Assembly: GCA_030432875.1 (NCBI GenBank)
Contig: JAUILP010000026.1
Coordinates: 1 to 44,758, forward strand
Source: Oligoflexia bacterium
Lineage (GTDB): Bacteria > Bdellovibrionota_B > Oligoflexia > Oligoflexales > JAGOVF01
Direction: 5' to 3'
Length of the DNA: 44,758 nt
The position numbers and the translations under genes are program-made. Of the stretch, positions 8,161-16,916 are shown in pieces (within the stretch, counting starts at the first letter, position 1; the number at the start of each line of letters is the position of its first letter). The notes beneath the pieces were generated by a model. It searched no databases. It worked only from the letters and a program-made list of their open reading frames with translations, and was not told where the DNA came from.

Positions 8161-8216
8161 TAGCTGGGTTATTTTTATGAATAAAGCACTGCTTTATCTA
8201 TAGGAGAACCCAGCTA
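8161..8216 (+). terminator. Putative terminator with nested hairpin
   Basis: TAGCTGGGTT (8161-8170) pairs exactly with AACCCAGCTA (8207-8216). Inside, AAAGCA and TGCTTT form a second small stem. A T-rich run (TTTATTTTTTATT) follows. It lies 20 bases after the Cys-rich protein gene. Confidence 0.65.
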
Positions 8217-8243
8217 TTTATTTTTTATTCTACCTAACCACAA

Positions 8244-8288
8244 CCTAAGTAGTCGCTGAGGCCTTTTTTGTGCCAGCGACTGATTAGG
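8244..8288. repeat. Extended hairpin with AGTCGCT arms
   Basis: CCTAA (8244-8248) and AGTCGCT (8251-8257) pair with AGCGACT (8275-8281) and TTAGG (8284-8288), with a GGC/GCC inner pair. The AGTCGCTG arm is the same as the end of the larger inverted-repeat element at 15499-15659, so this may be a small or decayed relative of it. Confidence 0.5.
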
Positions 8289-8713
8289 GTTATAAAACTT
8301 CAAAAAAAAAACAATCTTAAAGAAAGTTTGGTCTAGCCATTGACCCTAAGATCTAACATCAATTTAGTAAATTCATCAATATCTCATTCAAATTCTTGAA
8401 AATTCAATCGATTAGCTTCCTTGATAGGAACATCCTAAAATAACATGATTGGGTTTATAATATTATAGATAGTGTGCATAAAGAATTTAGGATTTTTTAT
8501 GTTGCGCAAATTTACTGATTGTTGTCTTGTATGTTGCATTGCCATGGATTCCCTGCAGTAGATCAAAAAAAATTTTTGGTGGCTACGGTGTGTTATCGCC
8601 GCTCTCTGGATGTATAGTGTCATGCAACATTTGCTAGATCATGAGTTTAAAAAAAAATTTTTAAACGAGACCAATGATGATTGGTTAATTAAATTTATTG
8701 GAATGAGATAATT
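8289..8713. other. Intergenic region, no gene seen
   Basis: 425 AT-rich bases without a convincing coding frame. The upstream sequence of the metalloprotease gene ends in GGAATGAG, which can serve as its ribosome site. No clear promoter boxes at good spacing were found. Confidence 0.5.
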
Positions 8714-10348
8714 ATGATGGGCAGTCTTTTAAAAATCACAGTATTGTTTGGTATCACGTGTTGTACTCCGCCTCAAAATTCGCCTAAAGCGAGGAGTACC
8801 TCACCCCTAGGCCAAAAATTGGTTGACCTATCAGAAATCAAAGATCCCGAAGAAATAAAAGCAATAAATGAGCAAATTGAAGCCCTAGAAAAAACTCCTA
8901 ATGAAATGACTACCGAAGATGTCTCTGCGTTGCAAGAAACCCAAAAAAAACAGGAAGACGTTCCGCAACTACCTCATGGTGATAGCTACAATGTGTCACA
9001 AAATCTTCAGGGCGGCTTTATCGATGGCAATAGTGGAAGTTATATAACCTACGAAAATAATCCCTGGTTTTTAGCAAATGAGAATGATGCTCAGGCAAAA
9101 TTTACCTACTGCATCTCGGCAAATGAGGCTGATTATGGAGAGCTTTATTCAATTCCCCTAAAAAATGCGCAAGATTTGATCGCATTAGCATTGAATCAGT
9201 GGGATGTTGTCTTAAGCGAAATGAAAAAAGCAATCAATTACAAAAGTGATAATCAGCAATCTTTAAATGACCAGCTAGATAGCTTAAAAATAATAGATAG
9301 ATCTCCCAAAAAAATTGTGTCTGCTTCACAAGAGGTGGGTTGCGATAATAATCCGGCCCCGGATCTTGTTTTTCTCTTTGCTGAGGATACCCATAAAGAT
9401 GTGTCTTATATTAAAGGTATCAAGGCAAAAATAGGAGCATCTATTCGAACTTTCTATGATCCAAAAAATTTTAAGTCGAAAGGCTTGATCTGGATTGTTC
9501 CTGATATTAAAAATAACCTTACCGATATGGCAAAAAATAGATGGCAGGAAATGTGGCGCTTTCATGCGGTAGTTCTTCATGAGATTGGGCATATTTACGG
9601 GTTACCTCATGATAGCGTGGAGATTATGCAGGAAACGTTTCCACTAGCCGTAGTGAGCGCACTTAAAGGCAGCTTTAATCATCTAAAGTTTAAAGATGAA
9701 AATAACCCATATCAAGACCTAGTGTCTCCTAAATCTATTTTAGGTCAGTCCTGGCTTTATTCAAATACAGTTGAACAATATTTATATGCTATCGATAAAA
9801 ATAAAATTAATAGTGATGAAATTTTAGCAATGGAAAACTTTTCAAGAAAAAAAATTATCAATGGATTTCCAGAGGAAGTTGATATTTCTCTAGAGAATAA
9901 CGCTTTGGTAAACTCAATACTGAAATTTAGCCATGTCCCAGAAAATAGGCCAGTAGGTGCCCATAACATCCAATTGGCTTCAACGGTCCTCAATTTTGGT
10001 TCAGCAGTCTACCGTAATTTTAGCTATGTTTTTAAGTCTATGATGAGAGTAACTTCAGTAACATTAAATCCAGTTTTTACAAAACTAACTTACCGATCGT
10101 TAACAACGAATAATACCTGGGTGGACCACCCCATGTGGCTTTTAGGAATCCCACCAAAAAATGATTATTTGGCGGGGACTGTAATAGCTGTAACTAATAG
10201 CAATTCAGCTCTAATAAGTAGGTATTCAGTTTTAATAGAAAAGAAAAATTATGGTAAAGATTTGATGCTAAATATTAATAATTTAGATGGCATGTACCTC
10301 ACTTTTTTTACAAAAATTAGCTCTCCAAAAAGTGAAATAGCCCAGTAG
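8714..10348 (+). CDS. Exported zinc metalloprotease (metzincin-like) lipoprotein
   Basis: 544 aa. The N-terminus is a short hydrophobic stretch ending in ITCC, a slightly non-standard lipobox (Cys16 or Cys17). Residues about 35-85 are a Glu/Lys-rich spacer. The catalytic site is unmistakable: LHEIGHIYGLPHD at 288-300 gives HExGHxxGxxH (H289, E290, H293, H299), and IMQE shortly after (Met305) can act as the Met-turn of metzincins such as matrixins. The C-terminal 200 residues form an unassigned beta-rich region. Substrate unknown; location outside the cytoplasm is inferred. Its stop codon directly abuts the stop of the convergent TIGR02147 gene. Confidence 0.8.
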   Translation: MMGSLLKITVLFGITCCTPPQNSPKARSTSPLGQKLVDLSEIKDPEEIKAINEQIEALEKTPNEMTTEDVSALQETQKKQEDVPQLPHGDSYNVSQNLQGGFIDGNSGSYITYENNPWFLANENDAQAKFTYCISANEADYGELYSIPLKNAQDLIALALNQWDVVLSEMKKAINYKSDNQQSLNDQLDSLKIIDRSPKKIVSASQEVGCDNNPAPDLVFLFAEDTHKDVSYIKGIKAKIGASIRTFYDPKNFKSKGLIWIVPDIKNNLTDMAKNRWQEMWRFHAVVLHEIGHIYGLPHDSVEIMQETFPLAVVSALKGSFNHLKFKDENNPYQDLVSPKSILGQSWLYSNTVEQYLYAIDKNKINSDEILAMENFSRKKIINGFPEEVDISLENNALVNSILKFSHVPENRPVGAHNIQLASTVLNFGSAVYRNFSYVFKSMMRVTSVTLNPVFTKLTYRSLTTNNTWVDHPMWLLGIPPKNDYLAGTVIAVTNSNSALISRYSVLIEKKNYGKDLMLNINNLDGMYLTFFTKISSPKSEIAQ

Positions 10349-11176
10349 TCAGCAAACCTTAAATGCGCTCATCTGAATGCGGTACACTCCGTCTGCTGAA
10401 GTGTCGTCAGAAAATTGTTCCCGTATCGATAGTATATTTTCTCTCAGCATTTTTTTTATAAATACCAAATTATCTTTATTTAGGGCGATCGTTAATCCTT
10501 GGTATTCTCTTTCATCTAAATTATCAATTAAGTGAAACCGAGCTAAATTTAAAAAGAATGAATGATTTTGTTGAATTTCTACGTGGCGCTGACGATCATT
10601 GAGCACTTTTACCACAAAGGGCGCAGCAAGTTTGATTTTATTGTCATCTTCACATAAGTAGTTTTTACTGATAAGAAAATCCACGGCTTTATTGATGGTT
10701 TTGGTGTCAACTATTTTGGCAAGTTTTGATTTGATCTTTGCTTTTGTATCAATATTTTTTATGTTAACCAGTTCAAGAATAACACCGTATATCCAGTGAT
10801 TGAATAAGGATTGGTCTTCTATTTCTTTTGTATAAGCTTTTTTAGAAAGTTGCAGCATAACATCTACCATGGCACCTTTTTGTTTAATGTCTGCGGATTT
10901 TTCATAGAAAAAAAGGGCCTGTAGGTATTGTTCTTCAATGGAATTGTGGATAAAACCTGTGGTAAATTTTTTGAGAAAATCTGAAGTGATGGATCTTTTA
11001 TTTTCTAAAACTTTTTGAATATAGCCTGGACTATTGATTTTGCACTTGGCACTGATAGCTCTGTAGCTTAATTTTCGTACATCGACAAGATAGTTTATAT
11101 AATCAGTGATTAAAAGAGTTAGATTACTATAGCCAAAAATCACGGGTTTTTCTTTTTCAGGAGAATCTTTTTCCAA
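10349..11176 (-). CDS. TIGR02147-family protein, putative regulator
   Basis: 275 aa. The layout matches the TIGR02147 family known mainly from Bdellovibrio and Fibrobacter: an N-terminal helix-turn-helix-like segment (SYRAISAKCKINSPGYIQKVLENKR in two halves), a middle winged-helix region (IDTKTINKAVDFLISKNYL), and the family's late EYQGLTIALNKDNLVFIKKMLRENI. Proteins of this family are thought to be regulators, but targets are unproven. The start is TTG at 11176; there is no ATG nearby and the ribosome site is weak. A TATAAT lies about 60 bases upstream. It faces the metalloprotease gene tail to tail with no base between the stops; in this lineage such genes often neighbour exported proteins. 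Confidence 0.8.
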   Translation of the reverse strand: MEKDSPEKEKPVIFGYSNLTLLITDYINYLVDVRKLSYRAISAKCKINSPGYIQKVLENKRSITSDFLKKFTTGFIHNSIEEQYLQALFFYEKSADIKQKGAMVDVMLQLSKKAYTKEIEDQSLFNHWIYGVILELVNIKNIDTKAKIKSKLAKIVDTKTINKAVDFLISKNYLCEDDNKIKLAAPFVVKVLNDRQRHVEIQQNHSFFLNLARFHLIDNLDEREYQGLTIALNKDNLVFIKKMLRENILSIREQFSDDTSADGVYRIQMSAFKVC

Positions 11177-11389
11177 TTTATTTCGCTTTCATTTTAAGCT
11201 ACAGATCAGCCGTGTGGAAATTTATAAAAAACCAATTTATATTATACATGTTACCGCTGATTATAAAACAGCGCAGGATTATTATGCAAGAACAACATTT
11301 ATTAAGTTGGTCGACGCTGCTCATTTTTAATGGGAAGAGAAATACATGACTACTCAGGTAAATCGGTAAAAACCCAGGATTTAGCTAGA

Positions 11390-11740
11390 TTATGGCCTTT
11401 TTTTGCGACCACCTCGGCCTAGTTTGATGTCTTTTTTGCTTGGGATTTTTTTGGGCGTCAACCCTTTTTCAATACGTTTGAGCTGAATAATGAGGTCGCT
11501 TTCATGCTCCTTGTCCTCTTGGGTGGGGGACAGGCCACTAGCTGCTAAAAGTCGTTTGTATTCTTTAAGCGTATTCAGCTCCTCATAGATTTTTTTGAGT
11601 GCGGGATGCTGAGGGAGGCTTGCTTCATCTCGTTCCCCCTCATTTTTAGGTGTTTTTGATCTTATTTTTTTTTTGCCAGGTTTCGCGCTAGATGGGCGTG
11701 TGTTAGTTTTCTTCTTTGTTTTTTTTACTGTACTCATCAT
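11390..11740 (-). CDS. Hypothetical basic protein, 116 aa
   Basis: The frame opens at a TTG at 11773, but the ATG at 11740 is preceded by GGATGA at good spacing and is chosen here. The protein has Lys/Arg-rich disordered ends (KKTKKKTNTRPSSAKPGKKK and GRGGRKKRP) around a helical centre (HPALKKIYEELNTLKEYKRLLAA). This is typical of nucleic-acid-associated small proteins, but no family is recognised. It follows the fadH-type gene by about 45 bases on the same strand. Confidence 0.55.
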   Translation of the reverse strand: MMSTVKKTKKKTNTRPSSAKPGKKKIRSKTPKNEGERDEASLPQHPALKKIYEELNTLKEYKRLLAASGLSPTQEDKEHESDLIIQLKRIEKGLTPKKIPSKKDIKLGRGGRKKRP

Positions 11741-11784
11741 AAATAGGTCATCCAATATAAAAGCAAGATACAAGATACAGGTTA

Positions 11785-13839
11785 TTAGTCTTTTAAACTC
11801 GCAGCTAAAAATTCGCCTTCCTTGATGGCATGCGCCGCATCAAGCTCGTCAGCTTTGTGAGCTCCCCCGATTATGTGAATGCTGGGATGAAGAGGTTTTA
11901 ATTCGTCATAAAGACTTCGGGAGGAAATCTGTCCAGCGCAGACCACTAAAGTATCTAAAGGAAATTCACTAATATTCTGGTCCTTATCCGCAATAACAAG
12001 TCCCTGATCACCAAACGCCTTATAATCTACCTCACTCATTTGTTTTACGCCATATTTCTTAAGGAGCATGCGATGAATCCATCCTGTCGTCTTACCGAGG
12101 CGCGCCCCAAAGGGTCCTGGGCTGCGTTTAAACATATAGATCGTATGTGGGGGTGTCGGGCGCTCTTTTAGTTGGTCTTTGGGTATTAACCCTCCGGGAT
12201 AGGCAAACTCAGTATCAATGCCCCATTCATCATAATAATTTTGCCGCATTTCCTCTAGGTTCGTGGAGCTTTCTAAGTGTGAAAACAAAAGATAACAGGC
12301 TACATCTACGGCAATGCCCCCACCACCGATAATGCCGACTTTTTTCCCAGGAATTTTTTTGCCACTGAGGAGCTCCTCGTAGCTAATGACCCTAGGATGA
12401 TTTGCTCCGTCAAAGCCAACTTCTCTAGGCTTAACGCCAGTCGCTAAAATAATATGGCGGTATCCACCATCAACGAGTTGGGTCGGAGTGGGGGCGGTTG
12501 ATAAATGAATTTCCCCCCCAAGTACGGCTATTTCACCGGAAAAATATTCCACTGTTTTTTGATATACCCCTTTGCCCGGTATTTTTTGGGCCAGGGAAAA
12601 TTGGCCACCAAGATGAGGCAGGCGCTCAAATAGATCAACATGAAAGCCCTTTTTAAGGGCCATCAGAGCAGCCGCTAAACCAGCAGGTCCGCCACCAACG
12701 ATAGCGAGACGGGACTGGCTCTTTAACTTACCAGACAGGAGGTTCTGATAGGTTTTTTCACGTCCAGCGCTGGGATTAACCAGGCAGGAAGCTTTGTGTC
12801 CCACAAATATTTTATCGAGGCACTCTTGATTGCAAGCAATACAGGTATTTATGCGAGCGGCATCACCGGTTCGCGCCTTTTTAGCAAAATGGGGATCTGC
12901 CAAAAATGGCCGAGCGAGAGAAACTAAATCAGCTTCGTTATTTTGTAAAACAGCTTCGGCTGCTTCAGGGGTGTTCATGCGATTTACCGCAATCACAGGC
13001 ACGGTAACATGTTTTTTTAGTTTGGCAGAAGCGAAGCTAAAAGCTCCGTCGGGAACGACTCCGGCAATGGTTGGCACACGTGCTTCATGCCACCCGATCC
13101 CGGAATTAAAAATATCAACCCCAACTTTTTCAAGTTCGTTTGCTAGCCATAGAATATCTTCAATAGAGGAGCCATCTTCGACCAAATCAAGTAGGGAAAT
13201 CCGAAAAATGATTAAAAAATCCTTTCCCACCTTATCGCGCATTTTTTTTATTATGGCGAGAGGGAATTCGGCGCGATTTTTATAGCTACCGCCAAATTGG
13301 TCCTGCCGCTTATTGGTTCTTGTTACTAAAAATTGATTTATTAAATAGCCTTCAGACCCCATAACTTCAACACCATGGTAACCAGCATCGCGAGCAAGTA
13401 CGGCGGTGTGGACAAAATCGTCGATAGTTTGTTCAATGCCATGGAGGCTAAGTTTTTTAGGGGTAAAGGGATTGATTGGAGCTTTAATTGGGGACGGGGC
13501 GACGCTAAAGGGTTGATAAGCATAGCGACCCGTGTGAAGGATTTGCATAACTATTTTGGTGTCATAACCTTTTAAGCCTTGCAGCATCGACCGGTGTTTA
13601 AATACTTGGCCTCGGTGCCATAGTCTTTCAGCGAATGGTCCTCCTTTACCGGCAAAGTTGGGGCTAATGCCTCCCGTTATGATTAAACCGGCCTCTCCTT
13701 CGGCTCTAGCACGAAGGTAAGCGCCAAATTTTTTGTAACTCAGGCCCTCTTCCAAGCCAGTATGCATTGAACCCATTATGATTCTATTGGGTAGCTTAAG
13801 AGATCCAACCATTAAAGGTGAAAATAATTTTTTGTACAT
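11785..13839 (-). CDS. fadH: 2,4-dienoyl-CoA reductase (NADPH), FadH type
   Basis: 684 aa, close to the 672 of E. coli FadH. N-terminal old-yellow-enzyme TIM barrel (1-330) with FMN; catalytic pair Y165 (GSEGYLINQFL) and H251 (IGWHEARVPT) match E. coli Y166/H252. Iron-sulfur cysteines C333, C336, C340 and C352 (CIACNQEC and KASC). Then an FAD domain (IVGGGPAGLAAA) and an NAD(P)H domain (KKVGIIGGGGIAVDVA). The enzyme removes double bonds during beta-oxidation of unsaturated fatty acids, using NADPH. The gene is single on its strand apart from the small basic protein downstream. AAAGG lies just before the ATG. Confidence 0.93.
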   Translation of the reverse strand: MYKKLFSPLMVGSLKLPNRIIMGSMHTGLEEGLSYKKFGAYLRARAEGEAGLIITGGISPNFAGKGGPFAERLWHRGQVFKHRSMLQGLKGYDTKIVMQILHTGRYAYQPFSVAPSPIKAPINPFTPKKLSLHGIEQTIDDFVHTAVLARDAGYHGVEVMGSEGYLINQFLVTRTNKRQDQFGGSYKNRAEFPLAIIKKMRDKVGKDFLIIFRISLLDLVEDGSSIEDILWLANELEKVGVDIFNSGIGWHEARVPTIAGVVPDGAFSFASAKLKKHVTVPVIAVNRMNTPEAAEAVLQNNEADLVSLARPFLADPHFAKKARTGDAARINTCIACNQECLDKIFVGHKASCLVNPSAGREKTYQNLLSGKLKSQSRLAIVGGGPAGLAAALMALKKGFHVDLFERLPHLGGQFSLAQKIPGKGVYQKTVEYFSGEIAVLGGEIHLSTAPTPTQLVDGGYRHIILATGVKPREVGFDGANHPRVISYEELLSGKKIPGKKVGIIGGGGIAVDVACYLLFSHLESSTNLEEMRQNYYDEWGIDTEFAYPGGLIPKDQLKERPTPPHTIYMFKRSPGPFGARLGKTTGWIHRMLLKKYGVKQMSEVDYKAFGDQGLVIADKDQNISEFPLDTLVVCAGQISSRSLYDELKPLHPSIHIIGGAHKADELDAAHAIKEGEFLAASLKD

Positions 13840-13950
13840 TATGACCTTTTTTGTGAAATTATCGTTTAGACCAATCCTAGAAAATCGCAGCCTCCCCTTT
13901 TTAACCGATTCCTATCTGTGGGCGTAATGTTTTTACAAGGTTTTAAAAAT

Positions 13951-14673
13951 ATGAAAATAGCTTCTGCATTAAGTTCTAACAGGTTTATTGTCATTAATAT
14001 ATTTTTTCTATTGATTATCCCGGCCCAAGCTCATGGTCAATCTGGTAGCGATGCCTTGCGCGCAAATACAAAAACACTAGAACTCTATGGTGATTTTGCC
14101 ATGTCTACCTCAAAAAGCAAGGCTTTAGAAATGAATGATACGGGGAGTGTCAGCAGGATTCAGGCCATTGTTCATGCGGGTGATGAGCTTAATCTTGGGG
14201 TGAGTCTGAATTTGGAAACTAGTACATTTGCCTATGAACTAAACTCTAGCACACTATCCACCGCATTTCAGGATATTGGCATCTATTACCGGTTTTGGTA
14301 CCTTCAGTTAGGCGCTATCGTTGCGAGTGAAACGGTGTCCTCTAAAAAAGCTGATGCGGATTTTTTAGACTTTTATGGCAGCGGTTATGGTGCTTTGTTT
14401 CACATCCTCTTTCCCGTCGATCGTGGCTCACTTGTCTATTTTAAAACCCATTATATTCTGGGGAGCGCTGTTGAAGATAGTTTTCATGATAGTGTTACCA
14501 TGGGCACGCGCATGGATATTGATATCGGGGGCCAAGTAGATATTACGAAGAAAATGATGGATCTTATTTTTGGTTATCGCTACCGAACCTATTCCATCGC
14601 CATCGATGGCACAAATTACAGTGAACTGCAAACATCCACCTACTTAGGCGTAGGTTTTGGGTGGTTATTTTAA
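13951..14673 (+). CDS. Putative outer-membrane beta-barrel protein
   Basis: An upstream GTG (13918) would add 11 residues, but the ATG at 13951 has CAAGG ten bases before it and leaves a normal signal peptide (core about 13-27, ending AQA). The mature part has eight or so alternating strands (ELYGDFAMSTSKS, LNLGVSLNLET, DIGIYYRFWYLQLGAIV, MDLIFGYRYRTYSIAI, TYLGVGFGWLF) and ends in Phe. This pattern is that of a small OmpA/OmpW-like barrel. Family not identified. It is divergent from the fadH-type gene with about 110 bases between. Confidence 0.65.
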   Translation: MKIASALSSNRFIVINIFFLLIIPAQAHGQSGSDALRANTKTLELYGDFAMSTSKSKALEMNDTGSVSRIQAIVHAGDELNLGVSLNLETSTFAYELNSSTLSTAFQDIGIYYRFWYLQLGAIVASETVSSKKADADFLDFYGSGYGALFHILFPVDRGSLVYFKTHYILGSAVEDSFHDSVTMGTRMDIDIGGQVDITKKMMDLIFGYRYRTYSIAIDGTNYSELQTSTYLGVGFGWLF

Positions 14674-14809
14674 ATTGATCGCTGTTCTTCTCTGATTAAA
14701 TTTGGGAACAAAATCTTCTGGCCTAGATCTACAGGTACCACTATAATACCCAGATATTCTAGAGATTAATAAACTCAGTTAAAAAATGAAGTTGTGAAAG
14801 GATGGTACC

Positions 14810-15442
14810 GTGCAAATAAAAAATGAAGCAGCGACCATGTGGGATGAACGATATAAAGAAGCAGGCTATTTTTATGGGACGGAGCCAAATGATTTTTTAA
14901 AAGAAAATTTTTATAATATGACTAAAAATGGCAATGTTCTCTGCATCGCGGATGGCGAGGGACGTAATTCCGTTTTTTTAGCAGGGCTTGGGTATAAAGT
15001 CACCGCTCTGGATATTTCTGAATATGGCCTAGAAAAAGCAAAAAAACTCGCAATCGAAAAACAAACATCGCTCGCAACCGTTTGTGCCGATATCAACCAA
15101 TATGTTCTTGAAGATGGGTATTGGGACGGCATTGTCGTAATTTTTGCTCATCTTCCTAAGGCGGAGCGATTAGGAATGTATAATAAAATTTATGCCGCCC
15201 TAAAACCTGGTGGGTGCATACTCATGGAAGTTTATAGTCCTGATCAACTACAATTTGGTACGGGTGGCCCTAAGACAGAAGATCTTTTACCCAGTTTGGA
15301 TGAAATTAAAAAGGCCTTTTCTCGGTTTAATCTTGTGCGCCTTAAAGACGTGCGTCGGGAGATTCATGAGGGTAAAGGTCATACGGGACTGAGTGCCACG
15401 GTCCAATTAATCGGCATAAAGCCCTTTGATGAGGAATCCTAA
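14810..15442 (+). CDS. SAM-dependent methyltransferase, TehB-like
   Basis: 210 aa class I methyltransferase. Start GTG at 14810 with AAGGA seven bases upstream; a later ATG (14837) is possible. Opening MWDERYKEAGYFYGTEPNDFL is typical of the TehB/thiol-methyltransferase-like group. SAM motif I is CIADGEGRNSVFLA followed by VTALDIS (acidic residue binding the ribose); motif IV region is WDGIVVIFAHLP; ALKPGG is the post-motif loop. The substrate is unknown: tellurite, thiol or metabolite methylation are all possible in this group. Confidence 0.75.
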   Translation: MQIKNEAATMWDERYKEAGYFYGTEPNDFLKENFYNMTKNGNVLCIADGEGRNSVFLAGLGYKVTALDISEYGLEKAKKLAIEKQTSLATVCADINQYVLEDGYWDGIVVIFAHLPKAERLGMYNKIYAALKPGGCILMEVYSPDQLQFGTGGPKTEDLLPSLDEIKKAFSRFNLVRLKDVRREIHEGKGHTGLSATVQLIGIKPFDEES

Positions 15443-15498
15443 TGCTGCTTAGAGAATTTGAACGCAGTGATAGATGTGCAGTCCTTAAAAGTTGCAAA

Positions 15499-15659
15499 AG
15501 CTAGTCGCTGGCGCGAAATTGAAAAATGGCTGCGTTGTCTTCAAAAATCCCTCCTCACCGTACCCATAATGTACTGTCTCGTCGAGATTTTTTCGACGCC
15601 TTGCCATTTTCCAATTTGGCGCAGCTCCTGAATTTTGAGTTTCGCGCCAGCGACAAGCT
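15499..15659. repeat. MITE-like structured repeat with 20-bp inverted ends
   Basis: AGCTAGTCGCTGGCGCGAAA (15499-15518) and TTTCGCGCCAGCGACAAGCT (15640-15659) are reverse complements at 19 of 20 positions. Inside, CGTCGA (15580-15585) and TCGACG (15593-15598) form a further hairpin, and GAAAAATGGC (15521-15530) is repeated, inverted, as GCCATTTTCC (15603-15612). The 161-bp block has no gene. It looks like a miniature inverted-repeat element or a folded non-coding RNA. Confidence 0.65.
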
Positions 15660-15773
15660 AGGGGTAAGCGACTTATTTAATATCTTTTTTAGCGGATGTT
15701 TTATTTTTTCTCATTAGAGGAGGTAGAATATTATATCGCTATGCAGGTAAATCTTCTGAATTTTTTCTTTAAC

Positions 15774-15801
15774 TTAAGTTTAAGGTACAATAACCTATAG
15801 T
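15774..15801 (+). promoter_or_regulatory. Candidate promoter of the MoxR operon
   Basis: TTAAGT (15774-15779) and TATAGT (15796-15801) are spaced by 16 bases, 62 bases ahead of the MoxR ATG. Both boxes deviate from consensus, so this is a candidate only. Confidence 0.35.
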
Positions 15802-15863
15802 GATATTTAAATGGCAGTGGTTCTCAAAATTTAAAAATAAAACATTTTTAGCTAGGTAACAAC

Positions 15864-16913
15864 ATGGAAGCTCCTTCTGAAATCTCCTATGTCGATGATA
15901 GTGTGGCTCTTAAAACGACGACTGAACTCATTTTAAATTTAAAAAACAAAATGAGTACTTTGATTTTTGGCCAAGATGATCTTGTGACTGAAGTTTTAGT
16001 AAGTCTACTTGCTGGTGGCCACGTCATTATGACCGGGGTGCCCGGACTGGCCAAAACTACTTTAGTGCGCGCTTTATCAAGTCATCTTTCCTTAAAATTC
16101 CGGCGCGTTCAGTTTACCCCTGATCTTTTGCCTTCAGATATTACTGGGGCAGAAATTCTAAATATTGATCCCGCATCACAAAGAAGAGTTTTTGAGTTTA
16201 TGCCGGGACCGGTTTTTACCAATTTACTCCTTGCCGACGAAATCAATCGCGCCTCACCCAAAACCCAGTCAGCACTCCTTGAAGCCATGCAAGAACGATC
16301 GGTTACTGTGGGTGGGGAGACGCACACCTTGCCGCGTCCATTTATGGTGCTGGCAACCCAAAATCCCTTAGAGTCAGAAGGAACCTTTCCCCTTCCAGAA
16401 GCTCAGCTCGACCGTTTTCTTATTCACTCAATTGTGGAATACCCAGAATTTAACGATGAGTATAAAATTCTTGCGACCCACGCAAAAAGCGAATTATTTG
16501 GCGAAAAACAAAATATCACTTCCACCGGATTTATTACCCAAAATGATTTAGAAAAAATGATTGAAGCGACAAAAAAGGTGGATATTTCTGATGAATTAAT
16601 AAATGCAATCGCTCAGGTTGTTCGCATGACACGCCCTCATGATGAGCTTTGCCCTGACCGCATGCGGGAGTTAATTCTTTATGGTGCAGGCCCTCGCGCA
16701 GGGATCTATTTGATATCTGCTGCCCGTGCACTTGCCGTCATTGAAGGCTCAGACTTTGTTAAATGGAAGCATATTAAACGTTTGGCAAAACCGGTTTTGC
16801 GGCACCGCATTCGCCTCACTATTCAAGGATTTCATGCCAATACGGGTATTGATGAGCTAGTTCAGGAAATATTGAATCAAGTCGAGACAAAGGCTTTTTT
16901 AGAGGTTGGATAA
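15864..16913 (+). CDS. MoxR-family AAA+ ATPase
   Basis: 349 aa. Walker A GVPGLAKT at 58-65, Walker B LLADEINRASPKTQSALLEAMQE (about 118-140, in two parts), sensor LATQNPLESEGTFPLPEAQLDRF. These are the standard MoxR signatures. MoxR ATPases act as chaperones that assemble or activate vWA-domain partners. The next gene starts three bases after the stop and encodes the matching DUF58 protein, with two vWA membrane proteins behind, so this is a complete MoxR-type module. Confidence 0.93.
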   Translation: MEAPSEISYVDDSVALKTTTELILNLKNKMSTLIFGQDDLVTEVLVSLLAGGHVIMTGVPGLAKTTLVRALSSHLSLKFRRVQFTPDLLPSDITGAEILNIDPASQRRVFEFMPGPVFTNLLLADEINRASPKTQSALLEAMQERSVTVGGETHTLPRPFMVLATQNPLESEGTFPLPEAQLDRFLIHSIVEYPEFNDEYKILATHAKSELFGEKQNITSTGFITQNDLEKMIEATKKVDISDELINAIAQVVRMTRPHDELCPDRMRELILYGAGPRAGIYLISAARALAVIEGSDFVKWKHIKRLAKPVLRHRIRLTIQGFHANTGIDELVQEILNQVETKAFLEVG

Positions 16914-16916
16914 CGC

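Noticed and set aside
8435-8623. Minus-strand open frame of 62 codons
   Set aside because: No start context, no recognisable content and surrounded by AT-rich non-coding sequence.
12830-13285. Plus-strand open frame of 151 codons
   Set aside because: It is fully inside the well-supported fadH-type gene on the other strand.
15526-15717. Plus-strand open frame of 63 codons in the repeat
   Set aside because: It lies almost wholly inside the inverted-repeat element; the frame is a by-product of the repeat.
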